DNA of 64,000 nucleotides, taken from NCBI GenBank assembly GCA_023853785.1, contig JAJIRX010000885.1, positions 85,607 to 149,606 of the forward strand. The letters run 5' to 3'. This document shows positions 25,719-39,217 of the stretch, piece by piece. Position 1 is the first letter of the stretch; the number at the start of each line of letters is the position of its first letter. A program made the translations under genes and the position numbers. The notes beneath the pieces were generated by a model. It made no database searches. It had not been told where the DNA came from and worked only from the letters and a program-made list of their open reading frames with translations. The DNA is from Psilocybe azurescens (Eukaryota > Basidiomycota > Agaricomycetes > Agaricales > Agrocybaceae).

Positions 25719-26710
25719 TCATTCGATGTTCGCAACCTTTCGGCAACCTAAAAGCGACATAATCTGGTCAAAAGACAAGAAAGAAGGCAGGCCAAAGGAA
25801 CACAACATACCACTCCGTCTGCCGAAGCCCAGAAATCCGGCCCTCCCTGTCTTATCGTCTCCCAATACTCTACGAGCGTAGTTGTAGAATTAAATTCTTC
25901 TTGGACAACCACTCTTGTATCGCGCAGTATATTCATTTTATCGAGCGCATCCACAAAGTCCTCGTCGTTTGAAAGTAAAAGCAAAACTTTCAGATTAAGA
26001 TACTCGGCCAGGGCCTTCTCGAAAAATGGCAGGAGATGCAGGTGCACTGAATGCCACAGATGGCCGAAAGCTAGGTGTGTCAGCCGCGGTAACTCACGCA
26101 GGCCTTCCCAATCAATTGGAATCTGACAAACTACGGACGGCGGGCTGACGATTTCGAGATGTGATAGGTTGGGGAATACCGCGCCTGTAAACCGATGCGG
26201 GCGAGGCAGGCCACCCCAGAACGAACAAAGCTTGATGGATATGCGCTCAACGCGTTGAGGAGATATGGCTTGGAAGATGTTTTCCTTGCTCCCGAGTCGA
26301 TCCGCCCAGCAGACAACAGTGGTTGCACCTGAGCAGGCAGACAGAACCTGTCGAGCTTCATCGAAGTCGATTATGCTTGTTACATATATACGCTTGACGT
26401 TCTTTGCGAAGAAGCTTGCTGGTCTGGAGTAGAATGTTTTGAGGAAGAGTTGTACAGTGATGAGTGGGAGTTCTAGGACCACGGTTTCGTAGATGATTGC
26501 TTCCATCCTAATATCAAGAACCTCATCAGCAAAAAATATCGAAGAAATGATTTCCACGACGTACCATTCTTGTACGTATCTCGAAAGTGTACAGAGCTTG
26601 AGAGCATGGCCTGGAAAGGCCCTGGCAGTCAACTCAAAAATCTCCCGCTCCAAATCGTATGGTAGAACAAGAGGAATCTTCTTTTCAAACATAGAGGTAT
26701 GCGACTCCAT
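25719..26710 (-). CDS. F-box-like hypothetical protein of basidiomycete type
   Basis: About 300 residues. Close to the N-terminus is LPYDLEREIFELTARAFPG, a motif seen at the start of a large agaricomycete family of F-box-like proteins. It is followed by LEU-rich segments (LPRLTHLAFGHLWH, YLNLKVLLLLSNDEDF) and a C-terminal EYWETIRQGGPDFWASAD, a pattern common in these proteins. The last in-frame stop is reached after an inferred intron (GGAGTG|gtatgt...gaccag|ATTATG), giving a stop at 25719-25721; without splicing the frame ends at 25748. If it is a true F-box protein it would be the substrate-binding part of an SCF ubiquitin ligase, but the family is highly expanded and functionally unassigned. 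The single main exon has no frame break. Confidence 0.65.
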
Positions 26711-27535
26711 GAAGGGGTGTGTGCTGGGACAGTGCGGTGCGGCGGTGTCTTTTATACGTACGTTTTACGAGATCTATCCCGACTTCCAGCGGAGAGTTTT
26801 GACCCGAGTCAAACGGGCCTGCAGGCACATCGTTCAACAATACGTACACTTGAGTGTTTCGGTAGCCCTAGTGCCGTCAGTCGATAATGATGAGTATCAA
26901 AATCGACAGCTGCTGCGCCGATGCATGCACTAGTATTTATGTATACTACTGTTCGGCGTGCAGTGATATCAGCGCTAGCGATGAAATCAGAAACATGAAT
27001 GAGGCCGAGGAAAACATAGGTTGTGGAACAGGGGGAGTGTTGAGGATCCACCTATAAATCCGAACCTGTCGCGCCGAGCAGCGACAGTATTTCGGTCCAA
27101 TCATGTGACTCGCAAGACGCGTCGCGTCTGGCCAAATCTTCGAGATATTCATAGACTTCATGTATAGTAAGTACAGTATGCCCCCGGGGTCCCGTTAGAT
27201 CCTTCTCCCCAGTCCTTGAATAATGGATGTGAAATTGGGCACCAAACGTTCTATATTGAATGAGTTTGCAGTGAATTTTGCTATTTAGAAGTCAGGACTC
27301 CTGAAAGTTGGAGCAGAGTATATTTCCAGCAGGTAATGAGAGAGTATATGCTTTGAGACAACTGATCTGTATGAACTACTCTCAATGGTACCTGGCGTAC
27401 ACGTATGAAGCTCCCAGGAACCAAACGCGTCGCGCTCAGCGCTCAATCGTGCGAATATAGTCTCGTGACGTAAATCCGATTGAACTTGATTGCCAAAAGT
27501 GACTCGGTCATGCAGCAAAAACTTAAAAGAAGTGA
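26711..27535. other. Divergent promoter region
   Basis: About 0.8 kb between the minus-strand F-box-like gene and plus-strand lysyl-tRNA synthetase. No coding potential is supported and no repeat was recognised. Confidence 0.4.
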
Positions 27536-30034
<2,499 letters not shown>

Positions 30035-30595
30035 AATCTCGCATATGTACTACCTGCACAATTAGAAGACGAGGCAGAAGAAGAAGAAAAGTATCCAGTT
30101 TTATTTTATACATTAAAAAGAAGTTTGTCTTTTGCTGCTCTTTAACCCTGCTATGCTATCAATTTCGTGGTGCCTTACTTATGCTTGTATTCAAGTGGAT
30201 TTACTTGCATGCGCGTCGAAGAACTGATATTGATTGGGACGTGGTAGAGGGATTAGTTGGACATTGATGACATATCTTCGAATTCTTACCTTGAAGCTGC
30301 ATATGAAGTGAACCCCGAGGTCGAGATCGAAAATATTGTACTCCTGAAAGTCGACTTGGTAGGCGAGCTTCCACTTGTTTCTATTCTGTCGCATTTACCA
30401 TTTCATGCGCCACTGCCAACAATTACCAACCGGACGATTGGCAGCACTTACACATTGTAATTGTAAGTTGTCTATTTGTATGGCACTAACTAGCGTCGAT
30501 GCCTGGCAGCTGTAGACAAGTCGATCGCTGTCCCAAAGGATCTTCGCCGAGATGTCCGACTGTGGGCTCTGAGATAGCACGCTCGATGAATTTTT
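30035..30595. other. Intergenic region
   Basis: Gap between the tRNA synthetase and the ferritin-like gene. No gene is supported. Its right end is the promoter of the ferritin-like gene. Confidence 0.4.
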
Positions 30596-30604
30596 TATAT
30601 AAAA
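30596..30604 (+). promoter_or_regulatory. TATA box of the ferritin-like gene
   Basis: TATATAAAA lies 71 bases upstream of the ATG at 30675, a normal spacing for a strongly inducible fungal gene. Confidence 0.55.
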
Positions 30605-30674
30605 GGATGGAAAAATCTCGAAAAATAAGTAGGATCCCTTTCTTTCCTTTTCTTCCTTATTCGCGGAATAAAAA

Positions 30675-31787
30675 ATGCGCCACGCCCTCATCTGCGTCGT
30701 CCTCACCGTTGTATCCTTCAGTCGGCTTGTCGCTTGCACGCCCTTGAAGCGAGCTGCTGCCGATGGTCTGTTCTTCATCTCAGTCCCGAACTCCCAAATA
30801 CAATTTCATGAATGACGCTCAATATTTCGTTTTGTAGATGCTACTGTCCTTAATTATGCACTTACGCTCGAGCACCTGGAAAACGCGTTTTACAGCGGTG
30901 CCTTGGCCAAGTTCGACGAAGCCGCCTTTGCGCGTGCGGGTCTCCCGTCGTTTGCGCGTGGGCGGTTCGAGCAGATCGCAGCTCATGAACAGGCCCACGT
31001 CAAGCTTTTGGCTGGGGCGTTAGGGAGCTCGGCGACGCAGCCGTGTACATATAAGTTGTACGTTTATTCACATTGGAAATTTCGCGCATATATTCTTGGT
31101 TTTACTGAGTAGTAATCGGGTATGAATGAAATAGCCCTTACACCGACGTCAAATCATTCGCTGCGTTCAGTCAGCTGCTGGAAGGCGTCGGTCAGTACAC
31201 TTTTTCGTCATTGACGCTTCAAATTTGTGAATGTATGCTAAAATTTACATCCATACAGGCGTGTCAGCGTACATCGGAGCCGCTCAGGCAATTGCCAACA
31301 AAGACTACCTCACTGTAGCAGCCAGCATCCTGTCCACCGAGGCACGGCACGCCAGCTGGGTCGCAGCCGCCGTGAACAAATTTAGCGGCTGGAGCGGCGC
31401 GTTTGACGTACCCCTCGACTTCAACCAAGTCTATAGCATTGCCGCGACCGTGATCACCGCTTGTCCTTCGACAAACCCTGCTCTTCCCGTCCGCGCGTTC
31501 CCCACCCTCACCTTGACCAACCCGACGCCCGGCAAAACGCTCAGGTCAAAGTGCAGCAGCATACATCCACTGCATCGAGTGACCCTACGTATATCGTATT
31601 TTTAACGGGCTTCGATAAGATCTTTGTGCCAGTCCAGAACGGGAAAGTGGTTGTGCCCGCGGGCCTTTCGGGGCAGGTGTACGCTGTTGCGACGAATAGC
31701 GGGACGGACGCAAGCGATAATAGCATCCTCGCCGGACCAGCTACTCTTCAATTCGAAAGAGACTCAAATGGAAATTTGATCAACTAG
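30675..31787 (+). CDS. Secreted ferritin-like domain protein (Rds1-type), copy 1
   Basis: Signal peptide MRHALICVVLTVVSFSRLVA, then a ferritin-like four-helix domain (Pfam Ferritin_2 type). Helix motifs are YALTLEHLENAFYSGALAKF, AAHEQAHVKLLAGALG (ExxH) and STEARHASWVAAAVNKFSG (ExxH). The exons are joined by three short introns (DATVLN after the first; YTDVKSFAAFSQLLEGVG; SAYIGAAQAIANKDYLTVAA). The C-terminal beta-rich part (PTYIVFLTGFDKIFVPV, SGQVYAVATNS, ILAGPATLQFERDSNG) ends at 31787. In Schizosaccharomyces pombe Rds1 is a stress-responsive secreted protein; the biochemical role is not established, though the Glu/His pairs suggest a di-metal site. A one-base break at 31530-31538 separates PTPGK from the frame with QVKVQQHTSTASSDPTYI; one added C restores it. 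The 3' half lies in a duplicated segment (31339-33294 versus 36597-38565). Confidence 0.85.
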
Positions 31788-33294
31788 AAAACACGCAGGT
31801 CCTCCTTCGGCTACTTATTCGGATTTTGCACGTGTCGGAAATTGTTGAGCTCGTTCTTTTTAGCTTGAACTTTCTTCAGTCCTTTGCTTGCTACGGTCGT
31901 CTACCCAATGTTAGCCATTGCAATTGATACTTATAGGCCACCTTACACAACGTTTAACTTTATGATAATAACTCTTCTTATCGAATTCCCTTGTTGCAGT
32001 GGGACGACAGCTTCAAAATCGAAGTCGAATGATCCAGCAGTATTTATGTCCCAGTAGCGCTTAGCCCTTATCAACGAATCGAAGAGTCGATCAGCTTGCA
32101 AGCTCTGGCAATACTTTTAGATATTCTAAGTCCGACAGAAGAAGTCTGTTATGCAGATCGCTTTGATGCATGTCAGGTCACCAAGTGCCAAGTGACCCGG
32201 CATCGAGAGTCGTATTTGTGTGGCGCACTTCCTTTTCGAGGTTCAGTCTCTCTACCTACTAGTTTAATCGTCACAATAATAGATTCAGTACTGATATACA
32301 TGAACGTAGGTACTATACTGCAATACTATGCGTAAAATGTGCGACTAAAACTTTTTAATGATGAAATATGTGGATGTCCGTCTTTGACTTCCTGCGCTAT
32401 ATTAGAAACGACCCGGACACCTTCAAAGACAAGACGATTTCGGAGAGCATATTACGTTGTCCATGTTTGCTTTCTACCTCCACACAACACCCATGAATCA
32501 GACGCTCATGTTCGTCAATTCCGCTTCCTTCTCCACAATGGCGGAAGGAGGGAAGAGCCTCCTGGGATGGAATATATTGAGAGAATAGATGGCCAGGATT
32601 ATCATGGCACCATCCAGAACATCTGTATCGTGACCGAGTTAGCTGTTCTACTCCAAGCGACCGAGATAGCTGAGGTGCACGCACTGAAATAGACCTGGGT
32701 CTGGATGATCCTCCCATCCCAACCATCCGCAAGTTTGGCAACCCGGTAAATTGAACTGTCATACATGTCGTAGATCAGACAATATCACTCAAGTCGTCAG
32801 AGGACTGTGTTTTGTACCGGATGAAGAAGAAAATGACGCTAAAAATGGTGTAGGACATCAATTTGATATTTGGAGTCATTCCTCCATCATGGACCCCGCC
32901 CACAGGTAAGCTGCCGTACGTCTGGGTCCTGCCTTCAAAGGGACGGCGTTTGATGTATCGATAATAGAACTCGGCGCCACAAATGGAATAGACTATGATT
33001 ATGACTGGTTTTGTGATGGATAATTAATGACGGTTCTCTTTAGTTGAATTGACCTAGGGACGACTCACGCAACTGGAGTATTATACCAACGAGCATGACG
33101 TGTGAGCCCTGTATACAATATTGCCGTCAGTTAGGAGTTATTTGATTGACGAGACAGTACGAGGACTTACCGTGTTAGAACCTTCGTTAGTGTCTGCAGA
33201 TGCAGCCATTCCTCCTCCTATTGCTTGTATGACAAGAGTGACGACATCCTATATCAGTACAGCGTCAGTTGACCAGTCGAATATATGGATGAGT
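31339..33294 (+). repeat. Segmental duplication, left copy (about 1.96 kb, direct orientation)
   Basis: Matches 36597-38565 nearly base for base with scattered substitutions and small indels. It runs from the 3' exon of the ferritin-like gene (around GAGGCACG) through the intergenic spacer to the 3' exons of an RTA1-type gene, ending at GATATGGATGAGT-like sequence near 33294. The left copy keeps the complete ferritin-like gene but only the RTA1 3' half. Boundaries are by eye, within about 10 bases. Confidence 0.88.
32515..33294 (-). pseudogene. Truncated RTA1-family gene copy (5' half missing)
   Basis: Corresponds to the last exons of the complete gene at 37779-39217: DVVTLVIQAIGGGMAASAD, HVMLVGIILQL, GAEFYYRYIKRRPFEGRTQ, VYRVAELADGW-like text and FHPGGS, with the same stop position. 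The region that would encode the N-terminal membrane segments is absent because homology stops at 33294. No alternative 5' exon is recognisable beyond the break. It lacks a start and is a relic of the duplication. Confidence 0.75.
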
Positions 33295-34603
33295 TGCTTC
33301 TTCGTTTCTTTATTGATAATCGTCTGTAATGGATGACCTGGGGAGATCGGAATTATAACAGGCTAAGTCACTAGAAAGTGCGCTGGGGGCATTGTAATAT
33401 GATAGAGACAAATATTTTTACAATACTCCAAACACTATATAGTTATTCTGCAAGACGTTCATTCTTTCCACGAATAATGAAGACAGCAAGGGACGATGAT
33501 AAGTAACGATTGTATCGCGATCAAGTACTATTAATAGCTATGTCACGAGCTGTGACAAGTGCCTCATGGCAAGCGAGCATCATCCCACGACCTAATGACC
33601 TGATTGCACGGAATCCTGTGAATCCTTGGTTGTAGTCATATTTAGATTAATGCGCCTTCATAGCCTCACCTTCCACCCGTCGAACGATTGACAAATGTTT
33701 CACGACCTCGATGCATCGTTCTTTTCCAGACTCCCAGGACACATTCAGCTATGATTGTAGTTTCCTGCGTAAAAAATAGTGGCTCGCTCATTCATATCAA
33801 CAATTGCCCATTCTATAACATTCCCCGGCGACTCAACAGTCGAATTTCTCGCTCTGTTCGACCGCTCGAAGCACCAATGACAATTTTTGAGTCATGCTAC
33901 TCGTCGGCATTCGGATTGGATTGTCAGGGATCTTCTGGCAGAGGTAGGCTGGTACTGGAGGGTGGGGGTGTTGGGGTTCCATGTGGTGAGAATTAGGTTC
34001 GTCTTTCGCCTAAGTACCTCTCACTGTCATTTCTTTCACAGTACAGCCCCTCTTCAAATGTCTATCTGCCCTCTTTTCGCCTTTTTTATGCAGTCAAATA
34101 TCCATTTTCACAATAGTTCAGGCGCAGATGCGCAGTGCGACATGTGGGGACTACAGTACTTTGTTTCATATCTATCATGTTGACTTCAGGTATTCCCAAT
34201 TGAAGAGTATGTTTGTCAATGTACTGTTAATGCAAGCTTTTTCTGACCTGATCTCGGAGTATAGCCTGTTCTTTTCTTTCACCTTGCACATGATGGCACT
34301 ATTCTCGTTCTCTGGCGTCGAAATCGTCTTCTTTGGTTTACCCTCTCGCTTGTGGACCTCTCTTGCGCTGTGAACCTCTCTCATGAGGGTGAGCTCTCCC
34401 ACCTTGTCGACCGCTCCTACCCCATTGGATACATGCTTTTTTTGGTGGGATCATAGCATGGGATTTCCTGGATGACGTTGCATCCCTCACGTGCCATCAG
34501 TTGACTGTGTTGGCTGTGCGGCACCGGATCTGTGGCTGTTATACCCACCTCCGAATCCCTTTTATAGGGGCATTCCCAACTATCAACACTTCCATCCTCC
34601 GCC
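33295..34603. other. Left part of the 3.3-kb insert between the duplicated segments
   Basis: No gene is supported; short plus-strand frames (33688-33996, 33887-34183, 34128-34373) show no motif. Near the right end, TTTTATAGGGG at about 34559-34569 lies 35-45 bases before the start of the next gene and may be its TATA element. Confidence 0.4.
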
Positions 34604-35590
34604 ATGGAAAACTATGAGCAAAACCATGCTCAAATGCCTTCCAGATCTTCACAAATCGTGTACAATACTATTATATTGGGCGACGCTCACTTCTATGGTT
34701 TCAATGCACCTCAGACCACACACCATGCTCACTTCTATGGTCGCAATGCACCTCAGACCACACACCACGCTCACTTCGATGGTTGCAATGCACCTCAGAT
34801 CGCACACCGAATGACACTCGCCTCAACCCCACAATCACAAGGGCAAAGCTTCTCTTCGCGTGCAGGGAACACTAGAGGAGACCAACCAAGTAATAGCCGC
34901 ATTCTGTCTCTATGCGGAACTTCACTTTTATTAATTGCCCTATTAGCATCCGGTGTACAGGCAGAGGATGTGTATGACCAGTACAAAGAGCACACAGCTC
35001 ACGTCGGTACGCCTGATTACTAGAATAGGACTCTTCCTTGGCTCATCCTATGGACAGTGCCGTCCCTATCCTCCGGTATTGATGCCTACAGAAGCCCCAG
35101 CACAGATACTACTCCCTCGTCTCCCTTTGTTCGCACTGAAAGGACCGGAAATTCAGCGAGTGTCAGACCCTCCATGTCTCACGCTACCACTCAAACACCT
35201 GAGTCCCTCGATTCAAAAGGACGAGGCGACAACACCCCTGGTATGTCCTCGTGGCTATCATTTGGCTAAGAGTTTTAAATCAGGACAGGATTCGAGCCCG
35301 CCATTGCAGCAGACACTGCGCATAGTACGTCGCCGGTGGGATTCCCTAGGCCACCCTCATATATGATAGCGCCTCCCAGCGAATTCATAGACCACGACTG
35401 GAAGCTGGTGCCAGGTCCCGTTTCGAGGTTGTCGCAGCTTCCTTCTCCTTCCGATGATAATACAGCATGTGTACATGTGAGAAACGAAGATGAAGTGGAT
35501 ACTGCAGGCGAGGATAATCTAGATCGTCGTAGACGCAAGCGACCGCTGTGGAAGAGGGTCTTCTCTAAACTTGGTGCCTTGTTTAGGTGA
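34604..35590 (+). CDS. Unrecognised three-exon gene with repeat-bearing N-terminus, one membrane segment and basic C-terminus
   Basis: I do not recognise the family. Exon 1 starts MENYEQNHAQMPSRSSQIVY and contains three 14-residue repeats of the type AHFYGxNAPQTTHH. These are followed by a Ser/Gln-rich part and a hydrophobic segment LSLCGTSLLLIALLASGVQA with a possible signal-like or transmembrane role, then EDVYDQYKEHTAHV. Inferred introns (GTCG|gtacgc...gacag and CCTG|gtatgt...ggacag) join a Ser/Thr/Pro-rich exon (SSGIDAYRSPSTDTTPSSPF) to a last exon. That exon carries PSYMIAPPSEFIDHDWKLVP and the strongly basic end RRRRKRPLWKRVFSKLGALF. The frames are consistent across both splices without any indel. 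A TATA-like element precedes the ATG. It sits inside the insert that separates the two duplicated segments. It could be a lineage-specific single-pass membrane protein; no function is inferred. Confidence 0.5.
34685..34810 (+). repeat. 42-bp minisatellite, three in-frame copies
   Basis: Three consecutive 42-base units begin at 34685, 34727 and 34769 with GCTCACTTC(T/G)ATGGT. The first two are almost identical and the third has several substitutions. The unit length keeps the reading frame, giving a 14-residue repeat in the gene that starts at 34604. Confidence 0.9.
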
Positions 35591-35787
35591 CTGCGGCACG
35601 CTCGCCTTCGAAATTTCGAATTTGATCATCTTGAATATTAAGTCAATATTTTTGTATGCACTATACCTCGACTATTATGTTTTCCTGTATTGGCATGAAT
35701 ATCTCATTTCTTCGATTTCCTTCAGAACGTCTCGCCCATTGCGAGCAAAGTTCGCTGGACCTGGTATGCGAAACTCGAACTCCCGAA

Positions 35788-35795
35788 CCTCGAAC
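35788..35795. repeat. Target-site duplication, left
   Basis: CCTCGAAC directly abuts the left inverted repeat and is repeated without change at 36533-36540 after the right end. Confidence 0.9.
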
Positions 35796-36532
35796 CAGTG
35801 TTGGCATAGTCGGCGACTTAGTCGTATTAGCCATTCACTTAGTTGACATAGTCGGAAATCCGACTAGACCTGACTATCCGCATTGATGGCTTCCTGAAAA
35901 GGTATTATGAGGTCATAGATATGATATTTCCAGCACTCACGCACGCATCTCTCAGTAATTGATTTCACGATTGATCAGTTTGGGTCAGATTGAGTGCATA
36001 CTTACTGACTAGGATTTCAGTAGTATTAGCTCCTTTGATTTAATGTTTCATAAGGATAGAGTTACTATTCACCGAGAAATGTCATAATGAGTTTGGAACA
36101 GGTAAGTTGTAGATAGTCATTAAACCCTTAACATTCACTAGTCTGCGCTAGGTCGAGTAGATATGGTTTTAATTTGTAAATACACTGTCAATACAATCCT
36201 CGAGATCATAATCTATGTCTTCCGCCTCACCCACTGCATGCAAATCAAGCAAATAATAAAAGTTCATTTCGTCCTCTAGACTTTTAATCACACTTCATTG
36301 TGCAGTTGTAACCCAGATATTGTTGTTGAAATCAAATAGATCGGTAATTATGGACACATCTTTCTAAACAAGCTGTATTGTGCCACAGGCGCACGCACTC
36401 GCTTATCTCACGTGACAATAGTCGTCGACTATTTTCTATTTTTGATTCGGCTAACCGACTTAGTCGGAATAGTCATGTATACAATAGTCGAGACCCGACT
36501 ATCGACTACAGTCGCCGACTATGCCAACACTG
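35796..36532. mobile_element. Non-autonomous hAT-like DNA transposon (737 bp)
   Basis: Ends are inverted repeats beginning CAGTGTTGGCATAGTCGGCG on the left and, read from the other strand, identically on the right: 23 matching bases, then a near match. Immediately outside both ends is the same 8-base sequence CCTCGAAC (35788-35795 and 36533-36540), the 8-bp target-site duplication typical of the hAT superfamily. CAGTG-type termini also fit hAT. Subterminal regions are packed with copies of TAGTCG/CGACTA in both orientations, as hAT transposase-binding subterminal repeats often are. The interior has only short unrelated frames, so no transposase; mobility would depend on a full element elsewhere. 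The perfect duplication suggests a recent insertion. Confidence 0.9.
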
Positions 36533-36540
36533 CCTCGAAC
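36533..36540. repeat. Target-site duplication, right
   Basis: CCTCGAAC directly follows the right inverted repeat, identical to 35788-35795. Confidence 0.9.
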
Positions 36541-36596
36541 CGCAAACTTGTTTGCTTTGGGCGATGTAGCACAGTAGCGGCCAAACAAACAAACGT

Positions 36597-38565
36597 GAGG
36601 CACGCACACTGAGTCGCAGTTGCCGTGAACAAACTCGGCGGCTGGAGCGGCACATTCGACGTACCCATCGACTTCAACCAAGTCTATAGCATCGTTGCAA
36701 CCGTAATCACCTCTTGTCCTTCCACAAACCCTGTTCTTCCCGTCCCGTCCGCGCGTTCCCCACTCTCACATTGATCAACGCGACGCCCGGCAAAAATGCT
36801 TAGGTCAAAGTGCAGCAGCATACATCCACCGCGTGGAGTGACCTTACGTATATCATGTTTTTGACGGGCTTCAATAAGATCTGTGCCAGTCCGGAACGAG
36901 AAATTTGTGCCCGTGGGCCTTTCGGGGTAGGTGTACGCTGTTGCAACGAACAGCGAGACGGCCACAAGTGACAATAGCATCCTCGCCGGACCAGCTATTC
37001 TTCAATTCGAAAGGGACTCGAATAGAAGTTCGATCAACTAAAAATATGCAGGTCTTAAGTTACTTATTCGACTTTGGCACGTCTCATGGTGAAATTGTTG
37101 AGCTCATTCTTTTCCGCTTGAACTTTCCCTTGTCTTCTTCAGTCTTTTGCTTTGCTTACTATGGTTGCCTACCTAATGTTAGCCATTGTAATTGATACTT
37201 ATAGGCTATCTACCCAATGTTTAAATCACTTTTCTCATCGAATTCCCTTGTTGCAGTGGCACGACAGTTTCAAAGTCGAAGTCGAATAATCCAGCAGTAT
37301 TTATGTCTGAGAAGCCCTCATCGACGGATCGAAGAAGCGATACGCATTTCAATCAGCTCCTAAGTTCTCGCAATATTTTTTGATACTCTAAATCTGACAG
37401 AAGTCCGTTATGCAGATCGCTCTGGTGCAAGTCAAGGGACCAAGTGCCAAGTGACATCAAGAGCCGTATTTGTGTGGCTCACTTCCTTTTTCGAAGTTCG
37501 GTCTCTCTCTAGCTACTAGTTTAAATAATCGTCACAATAATAGATTCAGTACTGATATACATGAACGTAGGTACTATACTGCAATGCTATGCGTAACATG
37601 TGCGACTAAAACTTTTTTTAATGATGAAATGTGTGGATGCCCCGTCTTTGACTTCCTGCGCTATATTAGAAACGACCCGGACACCTTCAAAGACAAGACG
37701 ACTTCGGAGAGCATATTACGTTGTCCATGTTTGCTTTCTCCCTCCACACAACACCCCTGAATCAGACGCTCATGTTCGTCAATTCCGCTTCCTTCTCCAC
37801 AATGGCGGAAGGAGGAAGGAGCCTCCGGGATGGAATATATTGAGAGAATAGATGGCCAGGATTATCATGGCACCATCCAGAACATCTGTATCGTGACCGA
37901 GTTAGATCTTCTACTCCAAACGACCGAGATATCTGAGGTGCACGCACTGAAATAGACCTGGGTCTGAATGATCCTCCCATTCCAACCATCCGCAAGCTCG
38001 GCAACTCGGTAAATTGAACTGTCATACATGTCGAAGATCAGACAATATCACTCAAGTCGTCAGAGAACTGTGTTTTGTACCGGATGAAGAAGAAAATGAC
38101 GCTGAAAAAGAGGGTGTAGGACATCAATTTGATATTTGGAGTCAGTCTTCCATCATGGGTCCCGCCCACAGGTAAGTTGCCGTAAGTTTGGGTCCTGCCT
38201 TCAAAGGGACGGCGTTTGATGTATCGATAATAGAACTCGGCGCCGCAAATGGAATAGACAATGATTATGACTGGTTTTGTAATGTATAGTTAATGACTGT
38301 TCTCTTTAGTTGAGTTGAATTGAAGCAGGGACGACTCACGCAGCTGGAGTATTATACCGACGAGCATGACGTGTGAGCCCTGTATACAATATTGCTGTTG
38401 TTTAGGAGTGCTTTGATTGAGGAGACAGTACGAGGACTTACAGTGTTAGAACCTGCGTTAGTGTTGGCAGATGCAGCCATTCCTCCTCCTATTGCTTGTA
38501 TGACAAGAGTGACGACATCCTATATCAGTACAGCGTCAGTTGACCAGTCGAATATATGGATGAGT
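36597..38565 (+). repeat. Segmental duplication, right copy (about 1.97 kb, direct orientation)
   Basis: Same orientation and order as 31339-33294. It begins about 57 bases after the hAT-like element. It keeps the complete RTA1 gene on its right side but only the 3' part of the ferritin-like gene on its left. Small length differences (for example an extra AAAGAG near 38108) are scattered through it, so the copies have diverged since duplication. Confidence 0.88.
36611..37041 (+). pseudogene. Truncated ferritin-like gene copy (3' exon only)
   Basis: Corresponds to the last exon of the gene 30675-31787: AVAVNKLGGWSGTFDVPIDF, QVYSI and CPSTNPVLPV are readable, and the end matches ILAGPA and the terminal DSN codons before TAA at 37039-37041. 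The signal peptide and first helices are absent because homology starts only near 36597. It has a duplicated CGTCC unit that shifts the frame near 36745, a Gln-to-stop change (TAG) near 36800, and small deletions. It is a decayed relic. Confidence 0.82.
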
Positions 38566-39217
38566 AGGACCATAACTTACACTTGTACAAAACAAGATGG
38601 TATCTGCGTAAGTGAAGTTAAAGACAAATTTCTACAAAGTTTTGGGAATACTTACACCGCTTAGGAGTAATGCGACTATAGTCTGGCCCTAGAGTCCTAA
38701 TAATCCTTCCAAGAATGACGAAATTTGCTGCCAAAAGGAAGGTTGGAGCGATAATCGTGCAAGTGATTCTGCGTAAAGATTAGATTTGGCTGGATTCTAG
38801 TGCAGAGAAATTCAAAGCAACTTACTGCATTTGAAATGGACTATCTAAGAAAGGATTGTAAGAAGACCAAAGACGTCCGGACCATCCTACGATTTCGGTA
38901 ATTCCACAAAAGCAGGCTGTCCACAGGAGCCACCACATGCGGTATCGTGATGCCTGGAAAGCATGGAGCACTAGACAATCACGGAATGAATTGAGGGTAT
39001 GAGAATGAAATGAGAAAGAGAAGGCGACATACGAGTGGAGGTGGCGAAGAGCAAGATAAAGATGATCGCAGTTGCACGAGAGGGGACGTAGCCGTAAGGG
39101 TTATCCTGTACGTCGGCGCCTGCAAATAATGTCAATGGAACAAGCAGTAGTTAATATGCAAAGGCATTTGTATGTAGAGAAGCTTGGGCGCTTACCGGAT
39201 CCATTATCACTTGACAT
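37779..39217 (-). CDS. RTA1-family multi-spanning membrane protein
   Basis: Seven-helix membrane protein of the RTA1/RSB1 family (lipid-translocating or drug-resistance related in yeasts). About eight exons read leftwards from MSSDNGSGADVQDNPYGYVP. Recognisable parts are ATAIIFILLFATSTLVLHAF, YRMWWLLWTACFCGITEIVG, WSGRLWSSYNPFLDSPFQMQ, CTIIAPTFLLAANFVILGRI, the family hallmark DVVTLVIQAIGGGMA with SNTGSHVMLVGIILQL, GAEFYYRYIKRRPFEG, the loop IYRVAELADGWNGRIIQTQ and VYFNVLDGAMIILAIYSLNI followed by FHPGG. It terminates at 37779-37781 after a short basic tail. All junctions fit GT-AG and the frame is open. It is likely plasma-membrane located; the substrate is not predictable. Its 3' half is duplicated at 32515-33294. 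It is convergent with the ferritin-like relic. Confidence 0.88.

Noticed and set aside
35640..35900. Plus-strand frames across the left end of the hAT-like element as a gene
   Set aside because: They cross the transposon boundary and consist of translated subterminal repeats.
36611..37041. Truncated ferritin-like copy as a functional short gene
   Set aside because: It lacks the signal peptide and first helices, has an internal stop codon and frame shifts, and its left limit coincides with the duplication boundary.
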